The position numbers and the translations under genes are program-made. This document shows, piece by piece, positions 11,731-22,070 of a stretch of DNA of 64,000 nt. Where the stretch lies: NCBI GenBank assembly GCA_964016985.1, contig OZ024837.1, forward strand, positions 40,425,207 to 40,489,206, read 5' to 3'. The notes beneath the pieces are model-generated. The model had not been told where the DNA came from, searched no databases, and worked only from the letters and a program-made list of their open reading frames with translations. Each line of letters begins with the position of its first letter. Within the stretch, counting starts at the first letter, position 1. The DNA is from Anodontia alba (Eukaryota > Mollusca > Bivalvia > Lucinida > Lucinidae).

Positions 11731-11769
11731 ACTGAAAAACGAGTTCGAATCAGCCACCAGAAACGAGTT

Positions 11770-12080
11770 TGTTTGTTTGTGTTGAGGTTTTACGGCCCAG
11801 TCAACCCAATGGGGTCATGTCGAGCGCGGTCAGTTTACCTAACCACACGTTTACTGGGCAGGCTTAGTCCTCTAAGCGGTTTACCAGTATTGTGCACTTT
11901 CTTTCGCCAGAAACTGACAACTGCCCTTCTTGAATCAGCGGAAGGGAGAGAATGACCGTAGAAATATTTCATGATCAATCTCCACGAAAGAATGTTGCCG
12001 ACCTCGGCGGGGGTTGAACTCGCGACCTCCTGGTCTCCAGTCGGACGGCGCATCCAATTGAGTCACCGAGGCCGGCCCGT
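11770..12080 (-). mobile_element. tRNA-SINE (family S1), full length
   Basis: Minus-strand copy. The tRNA-like head at about 12078-12005 has TGGCTCA.TTGGATG (A box) and GGGTTCAACCCC-like sequence (B box). It is followed by a body with TTCCGCTGATTCAAGAAGG and the tail GGCCGTAAAACCTCAACACA. A 9-bp target duplication AAACGAGTT lies at 11761-11769 and 12081-12089. Confidence 0.9.
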
Positions 12081-12261
12081 AAACGAGTTACCGGTATTCT
12101 AGTGATTAGTTTTACAGTATACATGCATATGTCTCTACTAAGCAAACATTTTCTGGAACGTTGTGTTCTTGTATTGAATTTTAATATATCAGCAGATGAT
12201 ATTTTGAAATATTTTGCTTATTTTTTTTTCTCTCCAAAAACATAGGCTAGGAGCTACATAA

Positions 12262-12618
12262 TACAGTCGAACTTCAATGGCTCGAACATCTTTGGGACCA
12301 TAGAAAATTGTTCGAGACATGGGTAGTTCGAGCCACAGAGGGTTAAGCATGGTGCCAGGTCAGGAAGCAAATAGCGATAATTTAGGGATTTTTTTATTTC
12401 CTTCACATCAATTGTATGTTGAGTGTACTCATTAGAATCGCCTCGATGAGGTGATTCTAATGACACAAGATACAATTCCATGATAAAATAAGAAAATTTC
12501 CCTAAATATTTTTTTCTTGAGCTAGCCGACTTAAGATTTTCGTGGGGACTCGAGAATGAGTTCGAATTAGCCATGGTAAACGAGCCATCGGTGTTCGAGC
12601 TATTGAGGTTCGACTGTA
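12262..12618 (+). mobile_element. HP-B MITE, intact
   Basis: TACAGTCGAACTTCAATGGC at the left and GAGGTTCGACTGTA at the right. The central hairpin is TCATTAGAATCGCCTCGATG. About 357 bp, with no coding potential. Confidence 0.88.
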
Positions 12619-12739
12619 GTTAAAGGTAAAGTTCCGCGCGAATATAACTGGTTTATGCGTTTCAGTACTTTTTTACCGACCCTTCCTAGGCGGTTCCTCT
12701 GTTGCAGTTCTTCTTTGTCTGTGCGTCTGTGGTTTCATA

Positions 12740-13275
12740 CATTACGAAAACACGCATATACAAATACATTGAGGCCGGCCTCGGTGGCTCAGTTGGATGC
12801 GCCGTCCGACTGGAGACCAGGAGGTCGCGGGTTCAACCCCCGCCGAGGTCGGCAACATTCTTTCGTGGAGATTGATCATGAAATATTTTCTACGGTCATT
12901 CTCTCCCTTCCGCTGATTCAAGAAGGGCAGTTGTCAGTTTCTGGCGAAAGAATGTGCACAATACTGGTTAACCGCTTAGAGGACTGGGCCGTAAAACCTC
13001 AACACAAAAACAAAAACAAATACATTTAGAATTTTACCTTCAAAAACTGAAAGTTTTCAGATAAAGAACTCTGATATTTTTTCATATTTCTGCTCAAAAC
13101 ATAGATTGTGGGTACTCGTTAGAACCGCCCCGGTGAGGCGGTTCTAACGAGTACCCATAATCTATGTTTTTGAGCAGAAATAAGAAAAATAATGTATACC
13201 CCTGTAAACCCCAGTTTTGCTATATAAAAGTGGGGTTTAAGGGGGTCAATATTATATAGGCATGTTTTCGTGATG
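12740..13275 (+). mobile_element. HP-A MITE split by a SINE (unit 1)
   Basis: The left end CATTACGAAAACACGC starts at 12740. The element resumes after the SINE at TAGAATTTTACC and ends at TGTTTTCGTGATG. Confidence 0.88.
12771..13015 (+). mobile_element. tRNA-SINE S1, short variant (unit 1)
   Basis: The head begins GAGGCCGGCCTCGGTGGCTC. The 7-bp acceptor stem GGCCTCG/CGAGGTC and the T arm GCGGG/CCCGC can pair. The region between GAGGACT and GGGCCGTAAAACC found in longer copies is deleted. Target duplication ACAAATACATT at 12760-12770 and 13016-13026. Confidence 0.9.
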
Positions 13276-13563
13276 TGTGGCATTTGTTTTGTCATTGTTT
13301 GTTCCTTATCTCTCATTCTTTTGGTGCCTCGGGAAGGTTGTGCTTCGTGATTGTCACACTTCCTGGGTATCTTCACGTATATTTCCACATTTCTTGCTCA
13401 CAACTGTCTCCTGAGGAGAAATTTGAGTAAAATGTCAAGTATTTTTTCTTTAAAAAATGTCATTAATATAACTGGTTTATGCGTTTCAGTACTTTTTTAC
13501 CGACCCTTCCTAGGCGGTTCCTCTGTTGCAGTTCTTCTTTGTCTGTGCGTCTGTGGTTTCATA

Positions 13564-14099
13564 CATTACGAAAACACGCATATACAAATACATTGAGGCC
13601 GGCCTCGGTGGCTCAGTTGGATGCGCCGTCCGACTGGAGACCAGGAGGTCGCGGGTTCAACCCCCGCCGAGGTCGGCAACATTCTTTCGTGGAGATTGAT
13701 CATGAAATATTTTCTACGGTCATTCTCTCCCTTCCGCTGATTCAAGAAGGGCAGTTGTCAGTTTCTGGCGAAAGAATGTGCACAATACTGGTTAACCGCT
13801 TAGAGGACTGGGCCGTAAAACCTCAACACAAAAACAAAAACAAATACATTTAGAATTTTACCTTCAAAAACTGAAAGTTTTCAGATAAAGAACTCTGATA
13901 TTTTTTCATATTTCTGCTCAAAACATAGATTGTGGGTACTCGTTAGAACCGCCCCGGTGAGGCGGTTCTAACGAGTACCCATAATCTATGTTTTTGAGCA
14001 GAAATAAGAAAAATAATGTATACCCCTGTAAACCCCAGTTTTGCTATATAAAAGTGGGGTTTAAGGGGGTCAATATTATATAGGCATGTTTTCGTGATG
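13564..14099 (+). mobile_element. HP-A MITE split by a SINE (unit 2)
   Basis: Same structure as 12740-13275, shifted by 824. Confidence 0.88.
13595..13839 (+). mobile_element. tRNA-SINE S1, short variant (unit 2)
   Basis: Same SINE as 12771-13015, copied by the tandem duplication and not by a separate insertion, since its flanks are identical. Confidence 0.88.
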
Positions 14100-14363
14100 T
14101 GTGGCATTTGTTTTGTCATTGTTTGTTCCTTATCTCTCATTCTTTTGGTGCCTCGGGAAGGTTGTGCTTCGTGATTGTCACACTTCCTGGGTATCTTCAC
14201 GTATATTTCCACATTTCTTGCTCACAACTGTCTCCTGAGGAGAAATTTGAGTAAAATGTCAAGTATTTTTTCTTTAAAAAATGTCATTAATTTTTCACTG
14301 TCCAAACTGTCCAGAGAGTTGTGAAGGTCAACGTCTAATATATCTCATATAAGGGACATAGAG

Positions 14364-14428
14364 AAACAGTGCAGACCCTGATCAGACGCCGCATAATGCG
14401 GCGTCTAATCAGGGTCTTCACCGTTCGC
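14364..14428 (+). repeat. Hairpin C repeat
   Basis: CTGATCAGACGCCGCATAAT and GCGGCGTCTAATCAGGGTC form a stem of about 25 bp. Confidence 0.8.
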
Positions 14429-14892
14429 TTGATATAGAAAATACAGTAAGTTCTGTAACAATTATTAAAATGAAATAAACCAGACCCCGCTCAAATGACA
14501 AATGGACTCATCGATTTATAAGGACAGAAGAGTCCACTAGGAATCAATGGGTTAAGTAGTCCTAACAAAGCTGATACATAGAATAAATCTCTTAAGAGGC
14601 CTGACAGCACTTGATAAATTTTCTGCAAAAGTTGATAAGGGAGATAACTGTTGCGACTTCCGGTTTGCTTTCCTGAATTCAAACCTTTTCTGGATAAAGG
14701 TCTATGTTAAAAATGAAGAGTTTGATCCCCAGGGGAGCAAATGTTTTTCTTTTAGAGTAGACCATTTTACAAGGGAAGCAAACTATTGTAATAGAGTGAC
14801 TCGCATGAAGATGTATCAAATCCCTTTAATCTGAGTCTAACATACATATGCTTTTATCTTGTCTCAGCTAACACAATAATATAGGGATCAAA

Positions 14893-14996
14893 CATGGTTT
14901 TTCATGCATTAACATTCGCCAGGTCCCGTGGGAGGTGTTGAAAACCGAGGCCCAAGGGACCTGGCGAATGTTAATGCATTGAAAAACCATTTTTGA
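14893..14996. repeat. Long hairpin
   Basis: ATGGTTTTTCATGCATTAAC...GCCAGGTCCC at the left is complementary to GGGACCTGGCGAATGTTAAT...AAAACCAT at the right, with a loop of about 30 nt. Confidence 0.8.
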
Positions 14997-15300
14997 CCGC
15001 TATTATTGCATAAAAACTGAAAACATTTGCTACATTTCGCGTTATTTCTTGCACTATTTTGTTTCGCCTTTTCACCGATCTCTCGCGAACGAAATTTCCA
15101 CTGACTATGCTCTTTCTAGGGCCGGGAAGTACACATCACGTAACGGCAGCAAATCTGTGGCCCCGGTACGGTCATATTTAAAGTTGCGTACATATGTAGC
15201 CGAGCATTAACAGCGCGTGAATTGCCTTGTTAATACACGACTTTTCGCCGGTTAATGCACGGGTGTTAATAACGTGCGACACTGCTTTTTATGCAATAAG

Positions 15301-15443
15301 GATCTATCATGGGTGTGAGGGGTAGATAGAAAAATCTGCCCCGAGGATCATTGTCTGGCATCGCAAGGCTTGCCGAGTGATGCCAGACTGTGATCGCGAG
15401 GGACGGAGTTTTCTATCTAGACCTCACACTTATGATAGATTCT
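15301..15443. repeat. Inverted repeat GATCTATCAT...ATGATAGATTC
   Basis: Arms share GGTGTGAGG...TAGATAGAAAA and TTTTCTATCTAGACCTCACA. The middle contains TCTGGCATC and GATGCCAGA. The left arm also occurs at 33969. Confidence 0.75.
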
Positions 15444-15713
15444 TTTCTTGCACACCTTTCATTTCTAGACGTAGATTTTTTTAACAATGCAGTCACTTCT
15501 ATTGTTTACGTCCATCATATTGTGATGACATTACTGTGGCGTTTAATGTAAACCTGAACGATGGCGTACGTAGCGTCCATTACAACCAGTGCATATCAAA
15601 CACGTAAGAATTCTCGATTTTTATCTTACTTTTGGTAGGAGAACCTGGGTACGATAAAATTTCTATTCCAGTGTTAAATCTAGGATTTCCTTATCTGGTG
15701 TGCAAGAAATTGT
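15444..15713. mobile_element. MITE E with terminal inverted repeats
   Basis: TTTCTTGCACACC at 15445 and GGTGTGCAAGAAA ending at about 15712. The interior (GTGGCGTTTAATG, ATTACAACCAGTGCATATCA) matches 33969-34213. Confidence 0.75.
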
Positions 15714-15845
15714 TCACCTGAAGCATTATTCAAGATAGCTTTCTACTGAAATATATATCGAACCGTTATCGGCCCGACAGCTTTCCGATCCGAAATAAAT
15801 TTATGCAGCATGCTAGCTGAGTTAGGACAGACATACCTGAACTTA

Positions 15846-15902
15846 CTGCGAAGACCCAGATCAGACGCCACAGAACGCGGCGTCTGTTCAGGGACCTGTA
15901 TG
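15846..15902 (+). repeat. Hairpin C repeat, diverged
   Basis: CCAGATCAGACGCCACAGAA and CGCGGCGTCTGTTCAGGG. Confidence 0.75.
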
Positions 15903-16261
15903 TTTGCCACGTATATAGTAGTTCCTGTGGAGGGGTCTTTTCTGTGATTCTGACCCTTCCTGTGTATCTCCATATTTGTTTGTGTTAAGACAAACAAAAC
16001 GGGTAGTAAAATGGGTTTATTCAACATTTTTACAAGACATACGTAGGACTTAATGTGTCCCCATAATTCCAACTCCTCATCGTTATACACATTTCACACT
16101 TGATTGGTTGGAAGAAAAGTTGTACACTTCAATGAAGTCCAGAGCAGGAATCCGTCGGATCTATTTTCTTTCCGCAGTCTCAAAAGACGGATTTTATTTG
16201 CATTATTTGTAACATTTTGTTGACAAAGTTGGAATTATAAGGACTGAAAATTATTACTTTG

Positions 16262-16372
16262 TGGATTTTATCGATATATAAACTTCGTCGAATCACTCAC
16301 ATATTTAACATAAAGCTTTATTCAATGTGTGAGTGATTCGACGGAGTTTACACATCGATAAAATCCAGAAGG
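16262..16372. repeat. Palindrome followed by a partial direct copy
   Basis: GGATTTTATCGAT...CGTCGAATCACTCACA and TGTGTGAGTGATTCGACGG...ATCGATAAAATCC pair. The right arm is repeated after 16373 as a second copy that now carries an HP-A MITE. Confidence 0.82.
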
Positions 16373-16392
16373 TTTTTATTCAGTATGTGGGT

Positions 16393-16656
16393 CATCACGA
16401 AAACACACCTATATAGTTTTGACCCCTTAAACCCCACTTTTATATAGTAAAACTGGGGTTTACAGGGGTATACATTATGTCTTTTTTCTGATAAAAAACA
16501 TAGATTGAACCGAGGCGGTTCTAACGAATACCCACAATCTATGTTTTGAGCAGAAATATGAAAAATATCAGAATTTTTTTTATCTGAAGAAAATTTTCAT
16601 TTTCATTTTTAGTGGTAAAATTTTCAGTATATTTGAATAGGCATGTTTTTGTAATG
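16393..16656 (-). mobile_element. HP-A MITE inside the duplicated palindrome arm
   Basis: CATCACGAAAACACACC to GTTTTTGTAATG. Comparison with the unfilled arm at 16342-16372 shows the junction GTGRGT|GATTCG with no duplicated bases. The hairpin is partly deleted (TTGAACCGAGGCGG). Confidence 0.88.
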
Positions 16657-16733
16657 GATTCGCCGGAATTACACATCGATAAAATCCAGACAAAGAAAAT
16701 TAATGCCTAAAATATTTAGATATATACGATAAT

Positions 16734-16886
16734 CTAATTTTTGTATATGATCGTATCAATTATATCAACTGATCCCTCAATTTTAGAATTATCGTTCATT
16801 TTGTTGATGTAGAGTGTGGGCTTGCTTTGCCATCCTTTTTTGTGAACCATAATTATCCTGTCACCAACTTTGCCATATACTAAATC
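16734..16886 (-). CDS. Gene A, distal alternative terminal exon (5b)
   Basis: Minus-strand exon following the acceptor CTTACAG at 16887-16893. Read in phase 0 it gives 50 residues and a TAG stop. Its peptide (VYGKVGDRIIMVHKKGW, SKPTLYIN, DTIIYKN) aligns end to end with the proximal terminal exon at 20801-20953, which has the same length of 153 nt. No upstream exons of its own are seen between it and 20801, so it most simply serves as an alternative last exon spliced from exon 4 (26181). The frame is intact over the whole exon. An AATAAA on the minus strand (TTTATT at 16375-16380) is a possible poly(A) signal. It could instead be a leftover from a lost gene copy. The family is not recognised. 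Confidence 0.72.
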   Translation of the reverse strand, partial: DLVYGKVGDRIIMVHKKGWQSKPTLYINKMNDNSKIEGSVDIIDTIIYKN

Positions 16887-16927
16887 CTGTAAGTATAATG
16901 CAAAAATAAAATTATCACATAGTAACC

Positions 16928-17206
16928 CATTACGAAAACACGCCTATACGAATATATTGGAAATTTCACCAACAAAAAACTCAAGATTTTTCCAATAAAA
17001 ATTCAGATATTTTTCACATTTCTGCTCAAAACATAGATTGTGGGTACTCGTTAGAACCGCCTCGCCGAGGCGGTTCTAACGGGTACCCACAATCTTTGTT
17101 TAGAGAAGAAATAATAAAAATAATGTATACCCCTGTAAACCCCAGTTTTACTATATAAAGGTGGGGTTTAAGGGGGTAAAAATTATATAGGTATGTTTTC
17201 GTGATG
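16928..17206 (+). mobile_element. HP-A MITE, intact, in gene A 3' region
   Basis: CATTACGAAAACACGCC to TATGTTTTCGTGATG. The hairpin is perfect except for one base. It sits 41 bp upstream of exon 5b's acceptor side. Confidence 0.92.
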
Positions 17207-17211
17207 CTAAA

Positions 17212-17500
17212 TTCCAAACATTCAGCATGAAATATCTTGCGATGTGGTTTGTCTGCAGGCATGCAAATGTGATAAATCAGTTATACTATGGTTCTGCGCA
17301 TAGTACATGCGCACGAACCATGGTATAAGTCTTAGTTATATCATTGTTCGTGCGCATGTATAATGCGATAATGCACGAGCGTGATCGAGTACGTACATGC
17401 ACGTACATGCACAGAACCATGGTATACCTGATTTACCAAATTTTAATGCATGTAGATCATCTACATCGCGAGATATTTCATGCTGAATATTGAGAATTTA
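17212..17500. mobile_element. Inverted-repeat element with inner hairpin
   Basis: CATTCAGCATGAAATATCTT pairs with the region of AGATATTTCATGCTGAAT. Inner arms have ACCATGGTATAA and TATACTATGGTTCTG and GTGCGCATG motifs. No ORF. Confidence 0.75.
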
Positions 17501-17826
17501 GACTACTATTTGATAACAAAGACTTAACCAATGGCTGTTCCATTGTCACTATGTAAATAAAACTGAAGTTAATTATTATACCATAACTGGACCATCGGAT
17601 ATTTTTCAGTTTTGAAACTTATACCATGTTTTATTTATAGAAATCAAAGGTGTACGTTAGAATGACTGTCAAACCAATACATCTTTTAGAGTGTTTCAGC
17701 TGTATCAGTGCACCTGACCTTTATCACTCTTTCGGCTATTTCCGCAGATGACAAATTGATGATAGTTTTCTAAATATACTGCTAAAAATGTAATAAATAA
17801 AAAATAATAAATTAAAAACAAATAAC

Positions 17827-17905
17827 TAAAAAAAAAAAACAAAAACAAACAAACAAAAAAAAAACAAAAAACAAACAAACAAACAAAAAAAAAAAATAAA
17901 TAAAT
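17827..17905. repeat. A-rich (AAAC)n-like tract
   Basis: Runs of A with interspersed C. The minus-strand Phe-rich ORF here is an artefact. Confidence 0.85.
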
Positions 17906-17989
17906 AGATATAACTATAATGTTGCCAAAAATAAAGGCCCATACATTGGTTAACACAGATAAATCATGTTATTGTCTCGATTTTGAGAA

Positions 17990-18110
17990 TACTGTAAATC
18001 ATATCATAGTTTGGTGACCTTTCACTGTCTGACACAAACTCGTCTCCGCCTCGTTTGGGGGCCAGACAGTGAAAGGTTACCAAACTATGGTATATTTTAC
18101 ATTATTACAT
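17990..18110. repeat. Hairpin (stem about 35 bp)
   Basis: GTTTGGTGACCTTTCACTGT and ACAGTGAAAGGTTACCAAAC are complementary, with outer ATCATA/TATGGT continuing the stem. Confidence 0.85.
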
Positions 18111-18377
18111 TTTCAGCAGTGATGTACTGAGATATGTCAGTGAATTATAATCTATAATCCACCGAGTGAATTATTTCATTTCGAACGTCTTGACGTTATA
18201 ATTGCTAGACGACGTTGCTGTCATTGTTGGTAACAACAATAATAATTGTTGACGTTTCGCGGAAAACTTAATATTATCATGGAAATCAGACTGTAATTTT
18301 CACGTCTAGATGGCATTTTTGAGGAAAGACCCGCAACATAAATAGAAAGTATGATTTTCTTGATACTCTAATTCTAC

Positions 18378-18625
18378 CATCACGAAAACATATCTATATG
18401 ATTTTGACCCCCTTCAACCCCACTTTTATATAGTAAAACTGGGGTTTACATGGGTATACATTATATTTTCTTATTTCTGCTCAAGGCGGTTCTAACGAGT
18501 ACCCACAATCTATGTTTTGAGCAGAAATATGAAAAATATCAGTTTTTTTTTTATCTGAAAAGTTTCAGTTTTAGAGGTGAAATTTTCTATACAGTGTATA
18601 TTTGAATGGGCGTGTTTTCGTAATG
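18378..18625 (-). mobile_element. HP-A MITE, left hairpin half deleted
   Basis: CATCACGAAAACATATC to GTGTTTTCGTAATG. The hairpin is reduced to AAGGCGGTTCTAACGAGTAC. Confidence 0.88.
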
Positions 18626-19254
18626 TTTCGTGACATTGTTATGTCTGTATTTCAAGCACAAAATGATTTTTCATAAAAGTGAAAACAAGATGGCGACTGA
18701 TTTTCAAACTAAACCACGCCTCCTGAAATTCATGCACTGACTGGAACTATTTTGGTAGGAAATCATAACGGCTGAATGTGAAAATACAAAGGTGCTAGGG
18801 GGCGTATGCAGGCTCGCAAACTACATTGCTGCAGATGCAGAAAGTGAATAAATAAAACTGAGTTTCCGGTTTTAGTTCTGTTTTGTGTTCTCTTTAGATT
18901 TTATTAATATTTAAATTTAAATATGCTTCATCTTATTTCTTACTGTATTTCTTACTGTATCCGACACCTATGTAGATCACTCAGTGACCTCTAGTAATGA
19001 GTTTCTTTTTAATATCGTTAGTCTTTGTTGTTGTCCCGGTATATAGCACGCCGCTTCAAATTTGAGCAGGTGTCACATGCCAGTGTTTACTTAGCCGAGT
19101 TTTGAAACTGTTCACAGAGGTGCCAGTACGTTTTCGGGAAGTGCATTCCAATCGTCTATGACTCTCAAACTAAACCTGTTTGCCATCTCAAATCACTTGT
19201 CTTTGTTAGCTAAAAAGGTAAGAGAAAAGTCTAGGGAGTGCCACAATCACAAAC

Positions 19255-19450
19255 CGTAGCCCTTCCCAGACCCCAAGAGGAAGAGGAAACCGACAAATCT
19301 AAACAAGCACAAACCGAACAAACGTACGAAAAGCACTAAGATTAGCTCTCTCTTCCCCAAGCGAGGTAATCGCAATACTAAAAGGACTGAAAAAACACAA
19401 GAACAAACTGACACACGGAAAGACATACAACAAATCGCCTCGTAGAATAA
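19255..19450 (+). other. Lysine/arginine-rich open stretch, unidentified remnant
   Basis: One plus-strand frame from 19257 gives a very basic peptide (PKRKRKPTNLNKHKPNKRTK) before a stop at about 19443. It could be a decayed retroelement protein. The minus-strand hydrophobic ORFs over the same bases are its shadow. No family can be assigned. Confidence 0.3.
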
Positions 19451-19517
19451 ACCACAAAGCAACAAAGAGTAAGACTAACACCGGGACCACCGCCTTAGAA
19501 CGGTCGGTAGAGCAAAC

Positions 19518-19560
19518 CACCGGCGGGGTGGGGGGTGGGGGTAGGGGTGGGGGGGGGTTA
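19518..19560 (+). repeat. G-rich tract
   Basis: Successive runs GGGG, GGGGGG, GGGGG, GGGG and GGGGGGGGG separated by one to three T or A. It can form a G-quadruplex on paper. Confidence 0.75.
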
Positions 19561-20600
19561 AAGTACTTTTACAGCTAGCTAACTTCACCCTGGGTCCCGA
19601 TGCTACTCTTAATACAGAAATACATAAAAATTCGGTTCGCATAAAGGCTCCCAACTCAGTCAATGCATCAAAGCGAAAACATAAAAATCAAATTAATCAC
19701 TATAATAAACAAAGACGAGTACTCATGGCTAATTCTACTGTATGCCAGAGTAAATGAAAACCAATAGTTGAACTACGGCAGGCCAAGCCAAAGACATATC
19801 GTCAAGCCCCAACCCACTGGTTTAAGTTTTACGAAGAGGCCGTCATTGAGTCTGAGGCCCGAACCGCCGTCGTGAAATTACAGAGTGAAGCATAGCCATC
19901 AACAATGATTGGGTTGACAACTAGGCATGCAGTCTGCCGCATAATATCCAGGCTATAGCCAATTCTTTTATAACGGTTAATAAGTTTTCTGAATTGCTCC
20001 TAAAAGTTAGATTTACCTACAATTTTTCTAAATCTGTACACTAAGTCACCGTAAAATTCGGGTTCCGATATACCTTGTTGCAGAAGTGTTTTCAGACTGA
20101 CGCTATATTTTTCTAACAAGGCATTGTGTCTGCGATAAAATTTCGAAAACGCCTTACGAAGTCTATGTTATTGAGAATTTTATGTACTTCAAATATATCT
20201 GAATGTAACATTCTGTTTATCTCTCTGGTATGCATTAACTTTCAGTGGAGAGGTGGCTCTCTTAATTTATTTGTCTTCCTCCGTTTTTTAAGGACTCTTT
20301 AAGAAAGTATTAGCTCCTTAATGGAGCAAAATTCTTTCCTTCTTTTTAGAATAAACCCCCTTTTCCTTTGTTAAGTGCAAGAACTTGGCTACGCCACATT
20401 ACCAATAGTAGCATAAAGTCTATAACAAATAAAAACCTCGCGGTTGGCGGGTTGGGTAATATGACTTAGTCCCCTTTTTGCAATAGCTCCTTTAAACACT
20501 GCAACATTGGTTTTGCTGAATACAAATATAATTATTAGAAATGTTAGGAATTAGTTAACAGCTTAACCGTTTCATCCCTGCAGACCAATACTGATAACTT
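19561..20600. other. Stretch without recognised feature
   Basis: No credible exon, palindrome or simple repeat apart from fragments of the GGAGCAAATT-type dispersed motif near 20320. Confidence 0.5.
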
Positions 20601-20601
20601 T

Positions 20602-20659
20602 GCAAACAATGTAAATCCAGATGAGACGGCTCTTAAGGATCAGGATCTGCACTGCTTGC
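20602..20659 (+). repeat. Hairpin C repeat, degenerate
   Basis: GCAAACAATGTAAATCCAGA and ATCAGGATCTGCACTGCTTG with the loop region decayed. Confidence 0.55.
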
Positions 20660-20800
20660 CATTCTGTTGAGGATTTTTGACTGAAAGCCTATTTGTACCA
20701 TGATTGTGTCCAAATTCTGAGATGGAACAGTCTATTGCAGAAACTGAGGGATAAAAGAGTTAAAGGTCAAGACTCATAGAGCTCTGTCTTGGAAGATAAT

Positions 20801-20953
20801 CTAATCTTTATATATGATGGTATCAGCATCATTAGTAAATCCCGCATTAGCAGGGTTATTGTTCTTTTTGTTGATGTCGATTGTGGGCTTGTTTAACCAT
20901 CCTTTTCTCCGAACTACAATTGTCCTGTCACCAATTTTGCCATATACTACACC
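20801..20953 (-). CDS. Gene A, proximal terminal exon (5a)
   Basis: Minus-strand exon preceded by the acceptor ACTTACAG (20954-20961). Phase 0, 50 residues, stop TAG at 20803-20801. The peptide contains VYGKIGDRTIVVRRKGW, NKPTIDIN and the C-terminus DTIIYKD. Exon 4 at 26181 ends in phase 0, so the junction is in frame. With exons 1-4 the coding length is 618 nt. The open frame continues upstream of the acceptor to 21118, but that extension is intronic. The exon is paralogous to 16734-16886 and, more distantly, to 48855-49001. The shared V-GDR-I core and terminal acidic/aromatic I-x-Y motif suggest a compact beta-rich C-terminal half (inference). Confidence 0.82.
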   Translation of the reverse strand, partial: GVVYGKIGDRTIVVRRKGWLNKPTIDINKKNNNPANAGFTNDADTIIYKD

Positions 20954-21257
20954 CTGTAAGTGTAATTGAGAAATATAATTTAAAGGGAAAGACAACGTCG
21001 ACGTAGAGTTCATCTCAGATGTAAGCTCTTGACTTACCATTCCATTTTTTAGCAAAATCTGATACAGTGTAAGAAAGTTAATAATGTTTATACATTTAAA
21101 TACCATTCTCAACGGCACCGCTATTTTGAATATTTAATGAGATTCTTCTAAAATTAAGATTTTGAATAAAATCTTCATTCCGATAGAAAACAGTGGGATT
21201 TTCAAATAAATCGTTAGACATATAGATAAGCAGATTTATGTACAAATAAAGACATTT

Positions 21258-21494
21258 GAGCCAGCGCATGACAAAACCAACAAAATGGCATGTGCGATCA
21301 GCGAAGACTCAGATCAGCTGGGCTTCTCCCAGTCTGATCAGAGTCTTCGCTCTCTGCATGAAGAAAGCTTGGGGTCCTTAGCAACCCATTGAGCGCACAC
21401 AGCAAAGACTGATCAGACTGGGCGGATGCCCAGGCTGATCTGTCTTCGCTGGGCGCACATGCCATTTTGTAGGTATTGTCATGCGCTGGCCCAC
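21258..21494. mobile_element. Hairpin D MITE, intact
   Basis: Ends GAGCCAGCGCATGACAAAAC and ATTGTCATGCGCTGGCCCAC are inverted. Inside are two D modules (GAAGACTCAGATCAG... and ...CTGATCTGTCTTCGC). Confidence 0.85.
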
Positions 21495-21754
21495 TTATAT
21501 TCTTGCATATATTATTTAAATAGGTTTTGTATACATTGTATTTAATTAGGGCTTTAATATATCATAAATTCTCATTAAATATTCAAAATGGCAGTACTCA
21601 GACAAACAATTTGAATTCTTCAAACCCCAGTAATTGTCTTATTATTTATCCGATTTCGAATCAATTGCATCAAAACGAAGGATTTTTTACGGCCGGCCTG
21701 TTTCATCTCCGACTAATGCTGCCTTTCCCTTTAATGTTGACTACACAGCAACTT

Positions 21755-22070
21755 CTTTATAATACGAGTCATGTAGCTCGGTTTTGGATATAAGACGGTT
21801 TTAAGATAGTTATTAAAATGCTTTATCCAAACAAAACTGTATAGATCCTATTTAAGGTAATTTTCTTTCTATATAATCTACAACTATTGGTTTGGGTAAA
21901 ACATTTTCTGAATAATATATAGACAAAAACGTATAGATTATATAAAAATGACTTCTTGTTGACATGTTTTGTATAATCTATACATTTTTGTTTGGATTCA
22001 ACAGGGTTGTTAGGGTAACGCGTTGTTTGCTTCGGATCCCAGCGGTGGTGTTATAAAGAAATGTTAGTGT
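21755..22070. mobile_element. MITE F, second copy
   Basis: AACAAAACTGTATAGAT and ATAATCTATACATTTTTG arms, with AAGACGGTTTT and GGATCCCAGCGGTG at the edges, resemble 9815-10035. Confidence 0.55.

Larger units (their letters stand above)
11331..12120 (+). mobile_element. HP-B MITE interrupted by two later insertions
   Basis: HP-B ends are TACAGTCGAACTTCAATGGC and GTTCGACTGTA (TA target as in Tc1/pogo-type elements), with a central hairpin CATTAGAATCGCCTC. This copy is diverged (TACAGTCAAACTTCAATGG). It is split by palindromic MITE G at 11614 and by a SINE at 11770, after which it resumes at GTAAACGAGTTACCGG. Confidence 0.7.
12641..13464. repeat. 824-bp tandem duplication, unit 1
   Basis: Every segment compared is identical to 13465-14288, including two translated frames of 124 and 89 codons. 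The unit carries an HP-A MITE split by a SINE. Confidence 0.93.
13465..14288. repeat. 824-bp tandem duplication, unit 2
   Basis: Second copy of 12641-13464. The 3-base AAT at each junction is the only microhomology seen. Confidence 0.93.

Noticed and set aside
12775..12850. Functional tRNA gene
   Set aside because: Acceptor and T arms pair, but the D and anticodon arms are degenerate, and the same sequence continues into a SINE body in every copy.
12655..13029. 124-codon protein repeated at 13479
   Set aside because: It spans MITE and SINE sequence and is duplicated only because the DNA is.
19247..19663. Hydrophobic membrane proteins on the minus strand
   Set aside because: They mirror a Lys/Arg-rich plus-strand stretch. 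Neither start context nor family resemblance is present.
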